In this document: positions 1 through 5,373 of the stretch, in pieces
Layout: the number at the start of each line of letters is the position of its first letter
Position numbering within the stretch: the stretch's first letter is position 1
From: Candidatus Omnitrophota bacterium
GTDB taxonomy: Bacteria; Omnitrophota; Gorgyraeia; Gygaellales; Profunditerraquicolaceae
Length of the DNA stretch: 5,373 bases
Assembly (NCBI GenBank): GCA_028719265.1
Contig: JAQUKF010000077.1
Coordinates: 1-5,373, forward strand
Reading direction: 5' to 3'
Program-made: the position numbers and the translations under genes
The notes under the pieces: model-generated
Seen by the model: only the letters and a program-made list of their open reading frames with translations
Databases searched by the model: none
What the model was told of the DNA's origin: nothing

Positions 1-884
1 AGTTCAGCGAGAACCTGCCCGGCATCAGGCTGGACGGCAGGGATGTGCGTTTTGACCCTGCCGACAGGGAAAGCGAATTGGAGGCCTTCTATGCCAAGTT
101 CATCGAGCGCGACCTGTCTTATTTCGAAATAACCCGTCAATCCGCCGAAGGCCTTTATGCCTTTTCCCAGAAACTAAAGAATTCAGACCTATCCAAGATA
201 GAATTCATCAAATGTCAGGTTACCGGCCCCTTTACTTTCTGCTCGGGGATAAATGACCGTGAGGGTAAAAGTATCCTGCACGATGAGGTCCTGATGCAGG
301 CTATGGTGCACGGGTTGAGCATGAAGGCTCTCTGGCAGCTTGATTATTTCAAGCCTTTCGGCAAGAGAATGATCATGTTCTTTGACGAGCCGTATCTTAC
401 TTCCGTAGGCTCCGCTTATACCCCGGTCAACCGCAATGACGTAATCGATGTATTGGATGAACTTACCGGTGAGATAAAGGCCTCCGGATGCCTTACCGGG
501 ATACATTGCTGCGGTAATACCGATTGGTCCATGCTGATGGAGGCGCCGGGCATAGACATTATCAACTTTGACGCTTTTGAATTCCAGGAGAGGTTCGTGC
601 TCTACGCCGGTGAATTGAACCGTTTCCTGAAGAGAGGCGGGATAGTTTGTTGGGGGGTTGTTCCAACCCAGGGTTATAACTCCAGCCAGACCCCCGAAGG
701 GCTGGCCGGCAAGATAAGATCCGGTATCGAGGCGCTGGTCAAGAAGGGGATAGACCGTCAGCTCCTGCTGGAGAGGTTGATGGTCAGCCCTGCCTGCGGC
801 CTGGGAACCCTGGAGGAGCAGCAGGCGGAGGGGATCCTGGAACTGCTTGACCGTACATCCGAGTTTATCCGGAAAAATCTCTAA
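1..884 (+). CDS. MetE-like methyltransferase-fold protein (cobalamin-independent methionine synthase C-terminal family), 5' partial
   Basis: The reading frame is open to the left edge (first full codon at 3), so the start is outside the window. The GTG at 45 has no ribosome binding site before it and is probably internal. Numbering from that GTG, the visible signatures of the UROD/MetE barrel fold are FDEP at 113-116 (the DEP of MetE, whose Asp contacts homocysteine), HCCGN at 154-158, a FDAFEF segment at 175-180 and SPACGLGT at 248-255. In MetE the zinc is held by His, Cys, Glu and Cys. Here H154, C156 and C251 match three of these, while the Glu position seems to be D176, or E179 if the alignment shifts. 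At about 293 visible residues it covers the catalytic half only, as in short folate-independent MetE relatives. The substrate is unknown: methyl transfer to a thiol, possibly from a corrinoid protein, is an inference from the family. It ends 129 bp before porG and looks like a separate transcription unit. Confidence 0.75.
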   Translation, partial: FSENLPGIRLDGRDVRFDPADRESELEAFYAKFIERDLSYFEITRQSAEGLYAFSQKLKNSDLSKIEFIKCQVTGPFTFCSGINDREGKSILHDEVLMQAMVHGLSMKALWQLDYFKPFGKRMIMFFDEPYLTSVGSAYTPVNRNDVIDVLDELTGEIKASGCLTGIHCCGNTDWSMLMEAPGIDIINFDAFEFQERFVLYAGELNRFLKRGGIVCWGVVPTQGYNSSQTPEGLAGKIRSGIEALVKKGIDRQLLLERLMVSPACGLGTLEEQQAEGILELLDRTSEFIRKNL

Positions 885-896
885 AAATAAACATAC

Positions 897-924
897 TTGA
901 CAAATTCAGTTTAAGATATATAAT
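897..924 (+). promoter_or_regulatory. Consensus sigma-70 promoter for the por operon
   Basis: TTGACA at 897-902 and TATAAT at 919-924 match both consensus hexamers exactly, with a 16 bp spacer that is one base shorter than the optimum. The site lies 13 bp after the stop of the MetE-like gene and predicts a start of transcription near 931, giving a leader of about 83 nt before porG. It is the only strong promoter I can see on the plus strand. No operator palindrome is evident around it, so expression may be largely constitutive. Confidence 0.75.
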
Positions 925-1013
925 CAAGAAAATCAGTTCTTCAGGTTTTTGTGGTGGTATGGCAAGTATTTTATGCCCTCCCGTTATAAGACCTTAATCG
1001 TTTTAGGAGTATC

Positions 1014-1562
1014 ATGAAAGAGATCAGGATCCATGCCCGCGCAGGCCAGGGCGCAATCACAACCGCAGCCTTATTGGGCTTTAGCTATTTTAACGAAGGG
1101 AAGTATCCTTACGCTTTCCCTAACTTCGGGGCAGCCAGGATGGGGGCGCCGATGAACGCCTTTGTGCGCGTGGACAGCAATCCCGTGCGACTGCGCAGCC
1201 AGATATATGAGCCGGATTACGTAATTATAGTGGACCCGACCCTTTTGCGCGGGTATAACTGTTTTTCAGGCTTAAAAGAGGACGGGGTAGCTATCATTAA
1301 CGGAAAAGAAGACCTGGAACTGCCGAAAATGAAGGCCAAGCAGAGCGTTTTTGTGGTCCCGGCCAATGAGATCGCCTTAAGGAATATCGGCAGGCCTTTG
1401 GGGAATACCGCTCTGATCGGCGCCTTTGCCGCCGCCACCGGAGAATTGAAGCTGGATAACCTTGTTGAAGTAGTCAAGAAGCGCTTTAGCGGAAAAGCCC
1501 AGGAAGGCAATATCAAGGCGGTCCAGGAAGGCTTTGAATTCATCCAGAAAGGTAAAAAATAA
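1014..1562 (+). CDS. porG: Pyruvate:ferredoxin oxidoreductase, gamma subunit
   Basis: This is the gamma subunit of the cytoplasmic four-subunit 2-oxoacid:ferredoxin oxidoreductase, which converts pyruvate and CoA to acetyl-CoA and CO2 and reduces ferredoxin. Family marks of the 182-residue protein, in order, are the N-terminal glycine motif ARAGQGAITTA (8-18), FPNFGAARMGAP (35-46), RSQIYEPDYVIIVDP (61-75) and GRPLGNTALIGAF (126-138). The length is normal for a separate gamma chain, which corresponds to the gamma domain of single-chain PFOR. The ATG has AGGAG at 1005-1009, 4 nt away. It is the first gene of the operon, and its stop codon abuts the ATG of porD. The gamma sequence alone does not separate pyruvate from other 2-oxoacids; that assignment rests on the alpha subunit. 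Confidence 0.92.
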   Translation: MKEIRIHARAGQGAITTAALLGFSYFNEGKYPYAFPNFGAARMGAPMNAFVRVDSNPVRLRSQIYEPDYVIIVDPTLLRGYNCFSGLKEDGVAIINGKEDLELPKMKAKQSVFVVPANEIALRNIGRPLGNTALIGAFAAATGELKLDNLVEVVKKRFSGKAQEGNIKAVQEGFEFIQKGKK

Positions 1563-1838
1563 ATGTTTGGCCCGTTAACCGTAAAACCTAAGAATAGCAA
1601 AGGTGATAAGACCGGCAGCTGGAGGACCCTGGTGCGGCCGAACTACCTGCACCAGAATTGTATCGCCTGCAGGATGTGCGTAATGATCTGCCCGGAAGGG
1701 TGCGTAAGCGGCAAGGAAAAGAACGCCTTTTCGGTGGATTATACTTTTTGCAAAGGCTGCGGCCTGTGCGCGGAAATATGCCCTAAGAAAGATATCGCCA
1801 TGGTTAGCGAGGATTCAAAGGACCAAAAACAGGCTTAA
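1563..1838 (+). CDS. porD: Pyruvate:ferredoxin oxidoreductase, delta subunit (2[4Fe-4S] ferredoxin-like)
   Basis: This 91-residue chain is the electron-wiring subunit. It carries two classic cluster motifs: C33-x2-C36-x2-C39-x3-C43-P and C63-x2-C66-x2-C69-x3-C73-P, enough for two [4Fe-4S] clusters that pass electrons from the TPP site in alpha/beta to external ferredoxin. The KTGSWR stretch at 16-21 and the following VRP are usual just before the clusters in PorD proteins and support this start. C47 is an extra cysteine and is not expected to be a ligand. The ATG follows the porG stop with no gap, and the only ribosome binding site is a modest AAAGG inside the end of porG (1548-1552), so translation is probably coupled to porG. 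Confidence 0.92.
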   Translation: MFGPLTVKPKNSKGDKTGSWRTLVRPNYLHQNCIACRMCVMICPEGCVSGKEKNAFSVDYTFCKGCGLCAEICPKKDIAMVSEDSKDQKQA

Positions 1839-1840
1839 TA

Positions 1841-1848
1841 AAGGAGAG
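1841..1848 (+). promoter_or_regulatory. Ribosome binding site fixing the GTG start of porA
   Basis: AAGGAGAG lies 8 nt before GTG at 1857. The protein from this GTG begins MKEFLEGSHAIAE, the usual beginning of PorA chains, so the GTG is preferred over any later ATG. Confidence 0.75.
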
Positions 1849-1856
1849 TTTCAGCA

Positions 1857-3044
1857 GTGAAAGAATTTTTAGAAGGGTCACACGCGATAGCCGAAGTCAT
1901 AAAATCCTGCCAACCGGGAGTAGTTTCAGCTTATCCCATAACTCCCCAGACACACATAGTTGAAGATTTGGCCCAGATGGTTTCCAACGGTGAGCTTAAA
2001 TCCCAGTTCGTGAACGTGGAAAGCGAGCATTCCGCCGCTTCAGTCGTCCTGGGAGGTTCGGCAGCCGGCGTAAGGGTTTACACCGCTACCAGCTCCCAGG
2101 GGCTTTTTTATATGCAGGAGGTGCTTTTCAATATCGCCGGCATGCGCCTACCCGTAGTAATGACCTGCGCTAACCGCGCGGTAAGCGCCCCGATAAATAT
2201 CTGGAATGACCAGCAGGATTCCATATCCTTGCGCGATTCGGGATGGTTCCAGCTTTACGCGGAGAATAACCAGGAAGCGGTGGATTTTCATCTTATTGCC
2301 TACCGCCTGGGCGAAGATAAGCGGGTGATGCTGCCGGTAATGGTGTGCATGGACGGTTTTATCCTGACCCACGGGATGGAAACAGTGGATATCCCGGAGC
2401 AGGAGAAGGTCAACAAATTCCTGCCTGCTTATAAGCCTTTGTATAAGTTAGACCCGGAGAACCCCATAAGTTTAGGTCTCCTGGCAGACCCCGACTATTA
2501 TATGGAAACGCGTTTTGTTATCCAGGAGACAATGAGGGAGGCGATAGGTTATTTATCCGGGATAAGCAAGGAGTTCAGCGATGTTTTCGGCCGGGATTAC
2601 AAGGATATGCTGGTTGAAGAGTACCGGCTTAAAGATGCCGATAAGGTGATCGTAGCCATGGGTTCTGTTTGCGGCACGATCAAGGAGGTAGTGGATGAGC
2701 AGCGCGCGAAAGGCAAGAAGGTAGGCCTGCTGCGGATCATTTCATACCGTCCGTTCCCGTACGCGCGTATTTACGAGGCCTTGAAAAACATACCTAAGGT
2801 AGCGGTGCTGGATAAGGCGGTTTCTTTAGGCGCCTACGCCCCGGTAGCCGCGGACGTAAAGTCGTTATTCTTCGGCAAGAAGAAGTCTCCCAAGGTGATC
2901 AGCAGTTTTGTCGGCGGTCTGGGCGGAAGGGATATTACTACGGAGACCATACATGAGGTTTTCAGGAGATTGAACGCCAAAGAAGCCAATTTTGATTTTG
3001 TGGATCTGAAACCGGAATTATTAAAGGAAGAATATGGAGAATAG
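1857..3044 (+). CDS. porA: Pyruvate:ferredoxin oxidoreductase, alpha subunit
   Basis: This 395-residue chain is full length for a separate alpha subunit. It shows the PorA landmarks YPITPQT (26-32), ESEHSA (55-60), TATSSQGL (76-83) and NRAVSAPINIWND (106-118), followed by RDSGWFQLYAENNQEA. In the structurally known single-chain PFOR of Desulfovibrio africanus, the Thr of YPITP and an Arg in the equivalent NRA-type segment contact pyruvate; T29 and R107 match them here. This favours pyruvate over branched-chain or aryl 2-oxoacids, although related VOR enzymes are similar enough to leave some doubt. The C-terminal part (about 260-380) is the transketolase-C-like domain, with a VIVAMGSVCGTIKEVV segment. 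The last 11 bases overlap porB in another frame, which points to translational coupling of alpha and beta, the two chains that build the active site. Confidence 0.92.
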   Translation: MKEFLEGSHAIAEVIKSCQPGVVSAYPITPQTHIVEDLAQMVSNGELKSQFVNVESEHSAASVVLGGSAAGVRVYTATSSQGLFYMQEVLFNIAGMRLPVVMTCANRAVSAPINIWNDQQDSISLRDSGWFQLYAENNQEAVDFHLIAYRLGEDKRVMLPVMVCMDGFILTHGMETVDIPEQEKVNKFLPAYKPLYKLDPENPISLGLLADPDYYMETRFVIQETMREAIGYLSGISKEFSDVFGRDYKDMLVEEYRLKDADKVIVAMGSVCGTIKEVVDEQRAKGKKVGLLRIISYRPFPYARIYEALKNIPKVAVLDKAVSLGAYAPVAADVKSLFFGKKKSPKVISSFVGGLGGRDITTETIHEVFRRLNAKEANFDFVDLKPELLKEEYGE

Positions 3045-3927
3045 CCCTTTATTTAAATCAGGACATACCGCCTGCGCAGGCTGCGGGCAGGCGATCGCCG
3101 CGCGCCTGGTAATTGAAGCGGCGGGGGCGAATACGATTGTCGCCAATAATACCGGCTGCCTTGAGGTGTTTTCCACCAAGTACCCGGAAACAGCCTGGGG
3201 CGTGCCGTGGATACATTCCTTGTTCGAGAATTCCGCCGCCGTTGCTTCAGGCATAGAGGCGGCATTGAAATACCTCGGGAAGAAAGACGCGGTCAATGTT
3301 ATCGCCCAGGGAGGGGATGGCTCAAGCGCGGACATCGGGCTGCAGGCGTTGAGCGGCATGCTCGAACGCGGACACGATATCTTGTATGTATGCTATGATA
3401 ATGAAGCCTATATGAATACAGGGGTGCAGAGAAGCGGCTTGACCCCCTTCGATACGAATACTACTACCAGCCCGATAGGCAGCCTTTCTTCGGGTAATGT
3501 GCGGCCGAAAAAGCCAATGCCGGAGATATGCGCGGCGCACGGGATACCCTATGTGGCTACGGCTTCCGCGGGTTTCCCGCAGGACCTGATCCGCAAGGTC
3601 AAGAAGGCCATAGCCATTAAAGGGCCTAAATATATCCAGGTGCACGTGCCTTGTCCTTTGGGATGGCGCCATGAATCTAACAAGATGCTCTCCGTGGCAA
3701 AGGCGGCGGTGGAAACCGGTCTTTATCCTTTATTTGAGTATGAATACGGAGCTTTGGCCGCGCGCAGACAGATAACTCCCAAGCCTGTAGAAGAATACCT
3801 TAAACTGCAGGGAAGGTTTAAACACCTTCTCAATAATCCTGAAGAAACAAAGAAGGTCCAGGATATTGCGGATAATAATATAAAGAAATATAACCTGAAA
3901 TTGGAAACGCAGGCACCCGGCGCTTAA
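3034..3927 (+). CDS. porB: Pyruvate:ferredoxin oxidoreductase, beta subunit (TPP- and [4Fe-4S]-binding)
   Basis: This 297-residue catalytic chain binds thiamine pyrophosphate and the cluster nearest to it. The TPP motif starts at GDGSSADIG (94-102) and ends at YDNEAYMNTG (121-130), the spacing expected for the Mg-TPP site. Cluster ligands are C14 and C17 (HTACAGCG), C42 (NNTGC) and C207 (VPCPLGW). The gaps of 2 and 24 residues between the first three equal those known for single-chain PFOR. The ATG is preceded by AAAGGA at 3023-3028 inside porA, and the reading frames overlap by 11 bases. The C-terminal tail past about 265 is charged and variable in the family. The order gamma-delta-alpha-beta is the one known from Thermotoga and archaea. 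No terminator with a T tract follows, so transcription may continue into the ferritin gene. Confidence 0.93.
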   Translation: MENSPLFKSGHTACAGCGQAIAARLVIEAAGANTIVANNTGCLEVFSTKYPETAWGVPWIHSLFENSAAVASGIEAALKYLGKKDAVNVIAQGGDGSSADIGLQALSGMLERGHDILYVCYDNEAYMNTGVQRSGLTPFDTNTTTSPIGSLSSGNVRPKKPMPEICAAHGIPYVATASAGFPQDLIRKVKKAIAIKGPKYIQVHVPCPLGWRHESNKMLSVAKAAVETGLYPLFEYEYGALAARRQITPKPVEEYLKLQGRFKHLLNNPEETKKVQDIADNNIKKYNLKLETQAPGA

Positions 3928-3931
3928 AAGG

Positions 3932-3959
3932 CTGGCGGCGTTTATTTGAATCGCGCCAG
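3932..3959 (+). other. Hairpin after porB, without a T tract
   Basis: CTGGCG (3932-3937) pairs with CGCCAG (3954-3959). Two further inner pairs form if G3938 bulges out. It sits 4 nt after the porB stop. With no run of T after it, it is not a standard intrinsic terminator. It could protect the 3' end of the por message, partly attenuate, or belong to a larger leader structure for the ferritin gene. Confidence 0.45.
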
Positions 3960-3990
3960 TATCCACCTCGTGGCGAAAATTGCGTTGGCG

Positions 3991-4005
3991 TTCCCCCGAA
4001 GGGAA
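3991..4005 (+). other. Small hairpin in the ferritin leader
   Basis: TTCCC (3991-3995) pairs with GGGAA (4001-4005) around a 5 nt loop, or three C-G pairs close a CGAA loop in a shifted register. It ends 15 nt before the strong ribosome binding site AAGGAGG (4021-4027). It matches no riboswitch class that I recognise. Confidence 0.3.
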
Positions 4006-4033
4006 GTTACCTGGGTAGACAAGGAGGTTAATT

Positions 4034-4513
4034 ATGGGCAAGCAGGCAAGGGCAATCGTGGATTTAAGCTTAAAGGACCTGGTAAAAGATCTGAATAAGG
4101 CTTATTGCGATGAATGGCTGGCCTTTTATCTTTATTGGTACATGGCGCAGACAGTCAGCGGCCGTGCATATGAAGATATGAAGGAGATGCTGGAGAAGAT
4201 AGCCAAGGATGAGCTGGAGCATGCCGGCGAGCTGGCGGATTTGATAACGAAATTAGGGGATGTGCCTGTGGCTAACCCCATGGAGCTGGAAAAAGGAGCT
4301 AATTCTTCTTATCTTATGCCTCCCAGGAATACCGCCGATATCAACAGGATCATACGTATCGTTGCCGAAGCAGAGGCGGAGGCGATCGAGGTGTATAACA
4401 AGATAGCCAAGAAGACATTCGGTAAGGATCATGTTACTTACCAGCTGGTCACGCATATATTAAGCGAAGAGGTTACTCACGAAGAGATGTTTGAGAACCT
4501 CCTGGAGCGATAA
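4034..4513 (+). CDS. Ferritin-like diiron protein (bacterioferritin-type four-helix bundle)
   Basis: The 159-residue protein has four predicted helices with the ferritin diiron pattern: E27 in helix A, E60-x2-H63 in helix B, a Glu in helix C (E114 fits best, E112 or E116 possible) and E146-x2-H149 in helix D. The 33-residue step from E27 to E60 equals that from E18 to E51 in E. coli bacterioferritin. L61 stands where bacterioferritin has its haem-ligating Met52, so haem binding is unlikely. There is a single cysteine (C25) and no rubredoxin-like CxxC pairs, which argues against rubrerythrin and thioferritin. The expected role is oxidation of Fe(II) with O2 or peroxide and storage of the mineral in a cytoplasmic cage; cage formation is inferred. 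The start has a near-perfect AAGGAGG 6 nt upstream, suggesting strong translation. Tandem stops TAATAA close the gene. Its place between Por and ferredoxin genes fits iron supply or oxidant protection for Fe-S proteins. Confidence 0.82.
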   Translation: MGKQARAIVDLSLKDLVKDLNKAYCDEWLAFYLYWYMAQTVSGRAYEDMKEMLEKIAKDELEHAGELADLITKLGDVPVANPMELEKGANSSYLMPPRNTADINRIIRIVAEAEAEAIEVYNKIAKKTFGKDHVTYQLVTHILSEEVTHEEMFENLLER

Positions 4514-4522
4514 TAACAATAC

Positions 4523-4562
4523 CCCGCCTTAAATGCTCCAGGCGGGTCTGCCCTTGTCGGGC
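4523..4562 (+). other. Two consecutive hairpins between ferritin and ferredoxin genes
   Basis: CCCGCCT (4523-4529) pairs with AGGCGGG (4540-4546) around a 10 nt loop. Then GCCC (4550-4553) pairs with GGGC (4559-4562) around TTGTC. No T tract follows the first stem, so it is at most a leaky terminator. The second stem ends one base before the ferredoxin ribosome binding site (4564-4568), so it may modulate translation or stabilise a processed ferredoxin message. Confidence 0.5.
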
Positions 4563-4563
4563 G

Positions 4564-4568
4564 AGGAG
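4564..4568 (+). promoter_or_regulatory. Ribosome binding site fixing the ferredoxin start
   Basis: AGGAG lies 6 nt before ATG 4575. An in-frame ATG at 4533 would add 14 residues, but it falls in a hairpin loop and lacks such a site. The product from 4575 begins MPKVTVDASTC, the usual beginning of this ferredoxin class. Confidence 0.8.
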
Positions 4569-4574
4569 AAAGAG

Positions 4575-4760
4575 ATGCCAAAAGTTACGGTTGATGCTTC
4601 TACCTGCGTAGGTTGCGGTTTGTGCGAACAGTCATGCCCTGAGGTCTTTGAGGTACAGGGTGACGGCGTTGCCCATGTAAAATCGCAGTCCAGCGCTTCT
4701 TGCAATCTGCAGGAAGTGGCGGATTCCTGCCCGGTCAATTCCATAAAGATAAGCGCTTAA
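4575..4760 (+). CDS. Single-[4Fe-4S] ferredoxin, Thermotoga/Desulfovibrio FdI type
   Basis: This is a 61-residue soluble electron carrier. C11-x2-C14-x2-C17 and the distal C52-P supply the four cluster ligands. C21 (of CPEVFEV) and C43 occupy the positions of the disulphide known in the 60-residue Thermotoga maritima ferredoxin, whose cysteines are at 10, 13, 16, 20, 43 and 51. The second half lacks a full CxxCxxC set, so only one cluster is expected. Acidic residues are common, as is normal for the class. It lies on the same strand as the por genes with only the ferritin gene between, so it is a natural candidate for the electron acceptor of the Por complex; this is inferred from position and family. 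It is followed by a strong terminator. Confidence 0.93.
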   Translation: MPKVTVDASTCVGCGLCEQSCPEVFEVQGDGVAHVKSQSSASCNLQEVADSCPVNSIKISA

Positions 4761-4770
4761 CGGGAACTAT

Positions 4771-4812
4771 AAAAAACGGAGTTGGATAAATAATATCCAG
4801 CTCCGTTTTTTT
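4771..4812. terminator. Bidirectional intrinsic terminator between convergent genes
   Basis: ACGGAG, T, TGGATA (4776-4788) pairs with TATCCA, G, CTCCGT (4794-4806) around a 5 nt loop, giving 13 pairs including one G-T wobble. Six A precede the stem (4771-4776) and seven T follow it (4806-4812), so it can stop transcription in both directions. It serves the ferredoxin end of the plus-strand genes and the PpiD/SurA-like gene on the minus strand, whose stop is 22 bp away. Confidence 0.93.
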
Positions 4813-4833
4813 ATTTAGGCGCCTGATCTTGGT

Positions 4834-5373
4834 TTATTGGGCCTTTTTCTTGGTTTCCTCGATGAATTTCGCAAACAGCTCGTTCTTCTTCCGGGTTAAT
4901 ATCTTCTCTTCGACTCCCGCCTTTTCCTCGTTGAACTTATTCTCATCAACGGGCTTAATGCTTTTTAATTTTATGATGTAGAAGCCGTTTTGGTCCGAGA
5001 AAGGCTCGCTTGCCTGTCCCTCCTTTAATTTTTTGGCTGTTTCCCAGAATAGCTCCGCCTGCCCAAGATTGTCGATCTTGTCTGTGGATTTGAAGAATTT
5101 GGTCTCTTCGACCTTCAACCTGTTGGCCTTGGCTGCTTTCTCAAATGGTTTATTTTTCTTTAACTCTTCGGAACAGGCCTTTATTTTATCCTGCGCGGCC
5201 TTTCTTGCCTCCTGGTTGATTATGATCTGGTTTATCTTGTCCTTCATTTTGCCCAATTCCGGTATGCGCCCGGGTTTTTTATCCTTGAGCGCGAACACGT
5301 AATACGCCTTGTCTATTTTGACCATCGGCGCCGGCTGGCCTTCTTTCTGGTTCAGGAGGAGGCTTAAGGTTTC
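4834..5373 (-). CDS. PpiD/SurA-like peptidyl-prolyl isomerase, C-terminal part (5' partial)
   Basis: The frame is open to the right edge, so only the last 179 residues are present. The ATG at 5325 is internal, because the 16 codons before it continue in frame with family-like sequence. The visible part begins near a YYVFALKDKKPGRIPEL segment. A lysine-rich helical stretch follows (IIINQEARKAAQDKIK, LKKNKPFEKAAKANRL). It then has a parvulin-like repeat with LKEGQASEPFSDQNGFYIIKL, the usual end of a PpiC-type rotamase fold, and ends in a charged amphipathic helix. These features match the C-terminal region of PpiD/SurA chaperones, which assist folding of proteins crossing the periplasm. The membrane anchor or signal peptide would be at the unseen N-terminus. 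The true catalytic rotamase domain cannot be judged. It is convergent with the ferredoxin gene and probably functionally unrelated to it. Confidence 0.72.
   Translation of the reverse strand, partial: ETLSLLLNQKEGQPAPMVKIDKAYYVFALKDKKPGRIPELGKMKDKINQIIINQEARKAAQDKIKACSEELKKNKPFEKAAKANRLKVEETKFFKSTDKIDNLGQAELFWETAKKLKEGQASEPFSDQNGFYIIKLKSIKPVDENKFNEEKAGVEEKILTRKKNELFAKFIEETKKKAQ

Noticed and set aside
45..47. GTG 45 as the true start of the MetE-like gene
   Set aside because: The frame is open to the window edge and no ribosome binding site precedes the GTG, so it is most likely internal.
3021..3672. Overlapping antisense reading frames within porB, about 70-116 codons each
   Set aside because: They lie opposite a clearly conserved gene, show no recognisable protein features and have no convincing ribosome binding sites.
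3932..3959. Intrinsic terminator of the por operon
   Set aside because: The stem is imperfect beyond 6 bp and no T tract follows, so it was listed only as a hairpin.
3985..4012. Promoter for the ferritin gene (TTGGCG, 16 bp, TTACCT)
   Set aside because: Both hexamers differ too much from consensus, and the spacer is better explained as hairpin sequence.
4034..4513. Rubrerythrin or thioferritin (Dps-like with cysteine pair)
   Set aside because: There is only one cysteine, no rubredoxin domain and no CxxC, while the spacing of Glu and His fits bacterioferritin.
4533..4574. Longer ferredoxin beginning at ATG 4533
   Set aside because: No ribosome binding site precedes it, the ATG is in a hairpin loop, and the added residues do not resemble ferredoxin. 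ATG 4575 has AGGAG at the right distance.

Overview
The window looks like a stretch of chromosome from an anaerobic, Gram-negative bacterium with roughly balanced base composition. The evidence is a four-subunit, oxygen-sensitive 2-oxoacid:ferredoxin oxidoreductase, a small clostridial/Thermotoga-style ferredoxin, and a PpiD/SurA-type envelope foldase, which implies a periplasm. Protein style and gene order would suit a candidate phylum such as Omnitrophota, but that is a low-confidence guess from sequence feel alone. No mobile element, CRISPR array, tRNA or rRNA was seen.

Layout. (1) At 1-884 (+) is the 3' part of a short MetE-like (cobalamin-independent methionine synthase C-terminal fold) protein; its start lies outside the window. 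(2) A near-ideal sigma-70 promoter (TTGACA, 16 bp, TATAAT; 897-924) lies in the 129 bp gap and reads into a tight operon, porG-porD-porA-porB (1014-3927, +), encoding gamma, delta, alpha and beta subunits of pyruvate:ferredoxin oxidoreductase. (3) After a 106 bp gap rich in hairpins comes a bacterioferritin-like diiron four-helix protein (4034-4513, +). (4) After a short two-hairpin spacer comes a 61-residue single-[4Fe-4S] ferredoxin (4575-4760, +). (5) A strong bidirectional terminator (4771-4812) separates this group from the convergent 3' end of a PpiD/SurA-like peptidyl-prolyl isomerase gene (4834-5373, -) that runs off the right edge. No gene-free stretch exceeds 300 bases.

How the genes may work together. 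The Por complex converts pyruvate and CoA to acetyl-CoA, CO2 and reduced ferredoxin (or the reverse). The small ferredoxin downstream is a plausible electron partner. The ferritin between them could supply or buffer iron, or remove oxidant, for this iron-sulphur-rich module. No promoter is obvious between porB and the terminator, so one transcript from 897-924 to about 4812 is possible; this is inference. The region is mainly well-conserved metabolism. I do not see a convincing new system, but the spacer RNAs and the MetE-like protein deserve a second look.
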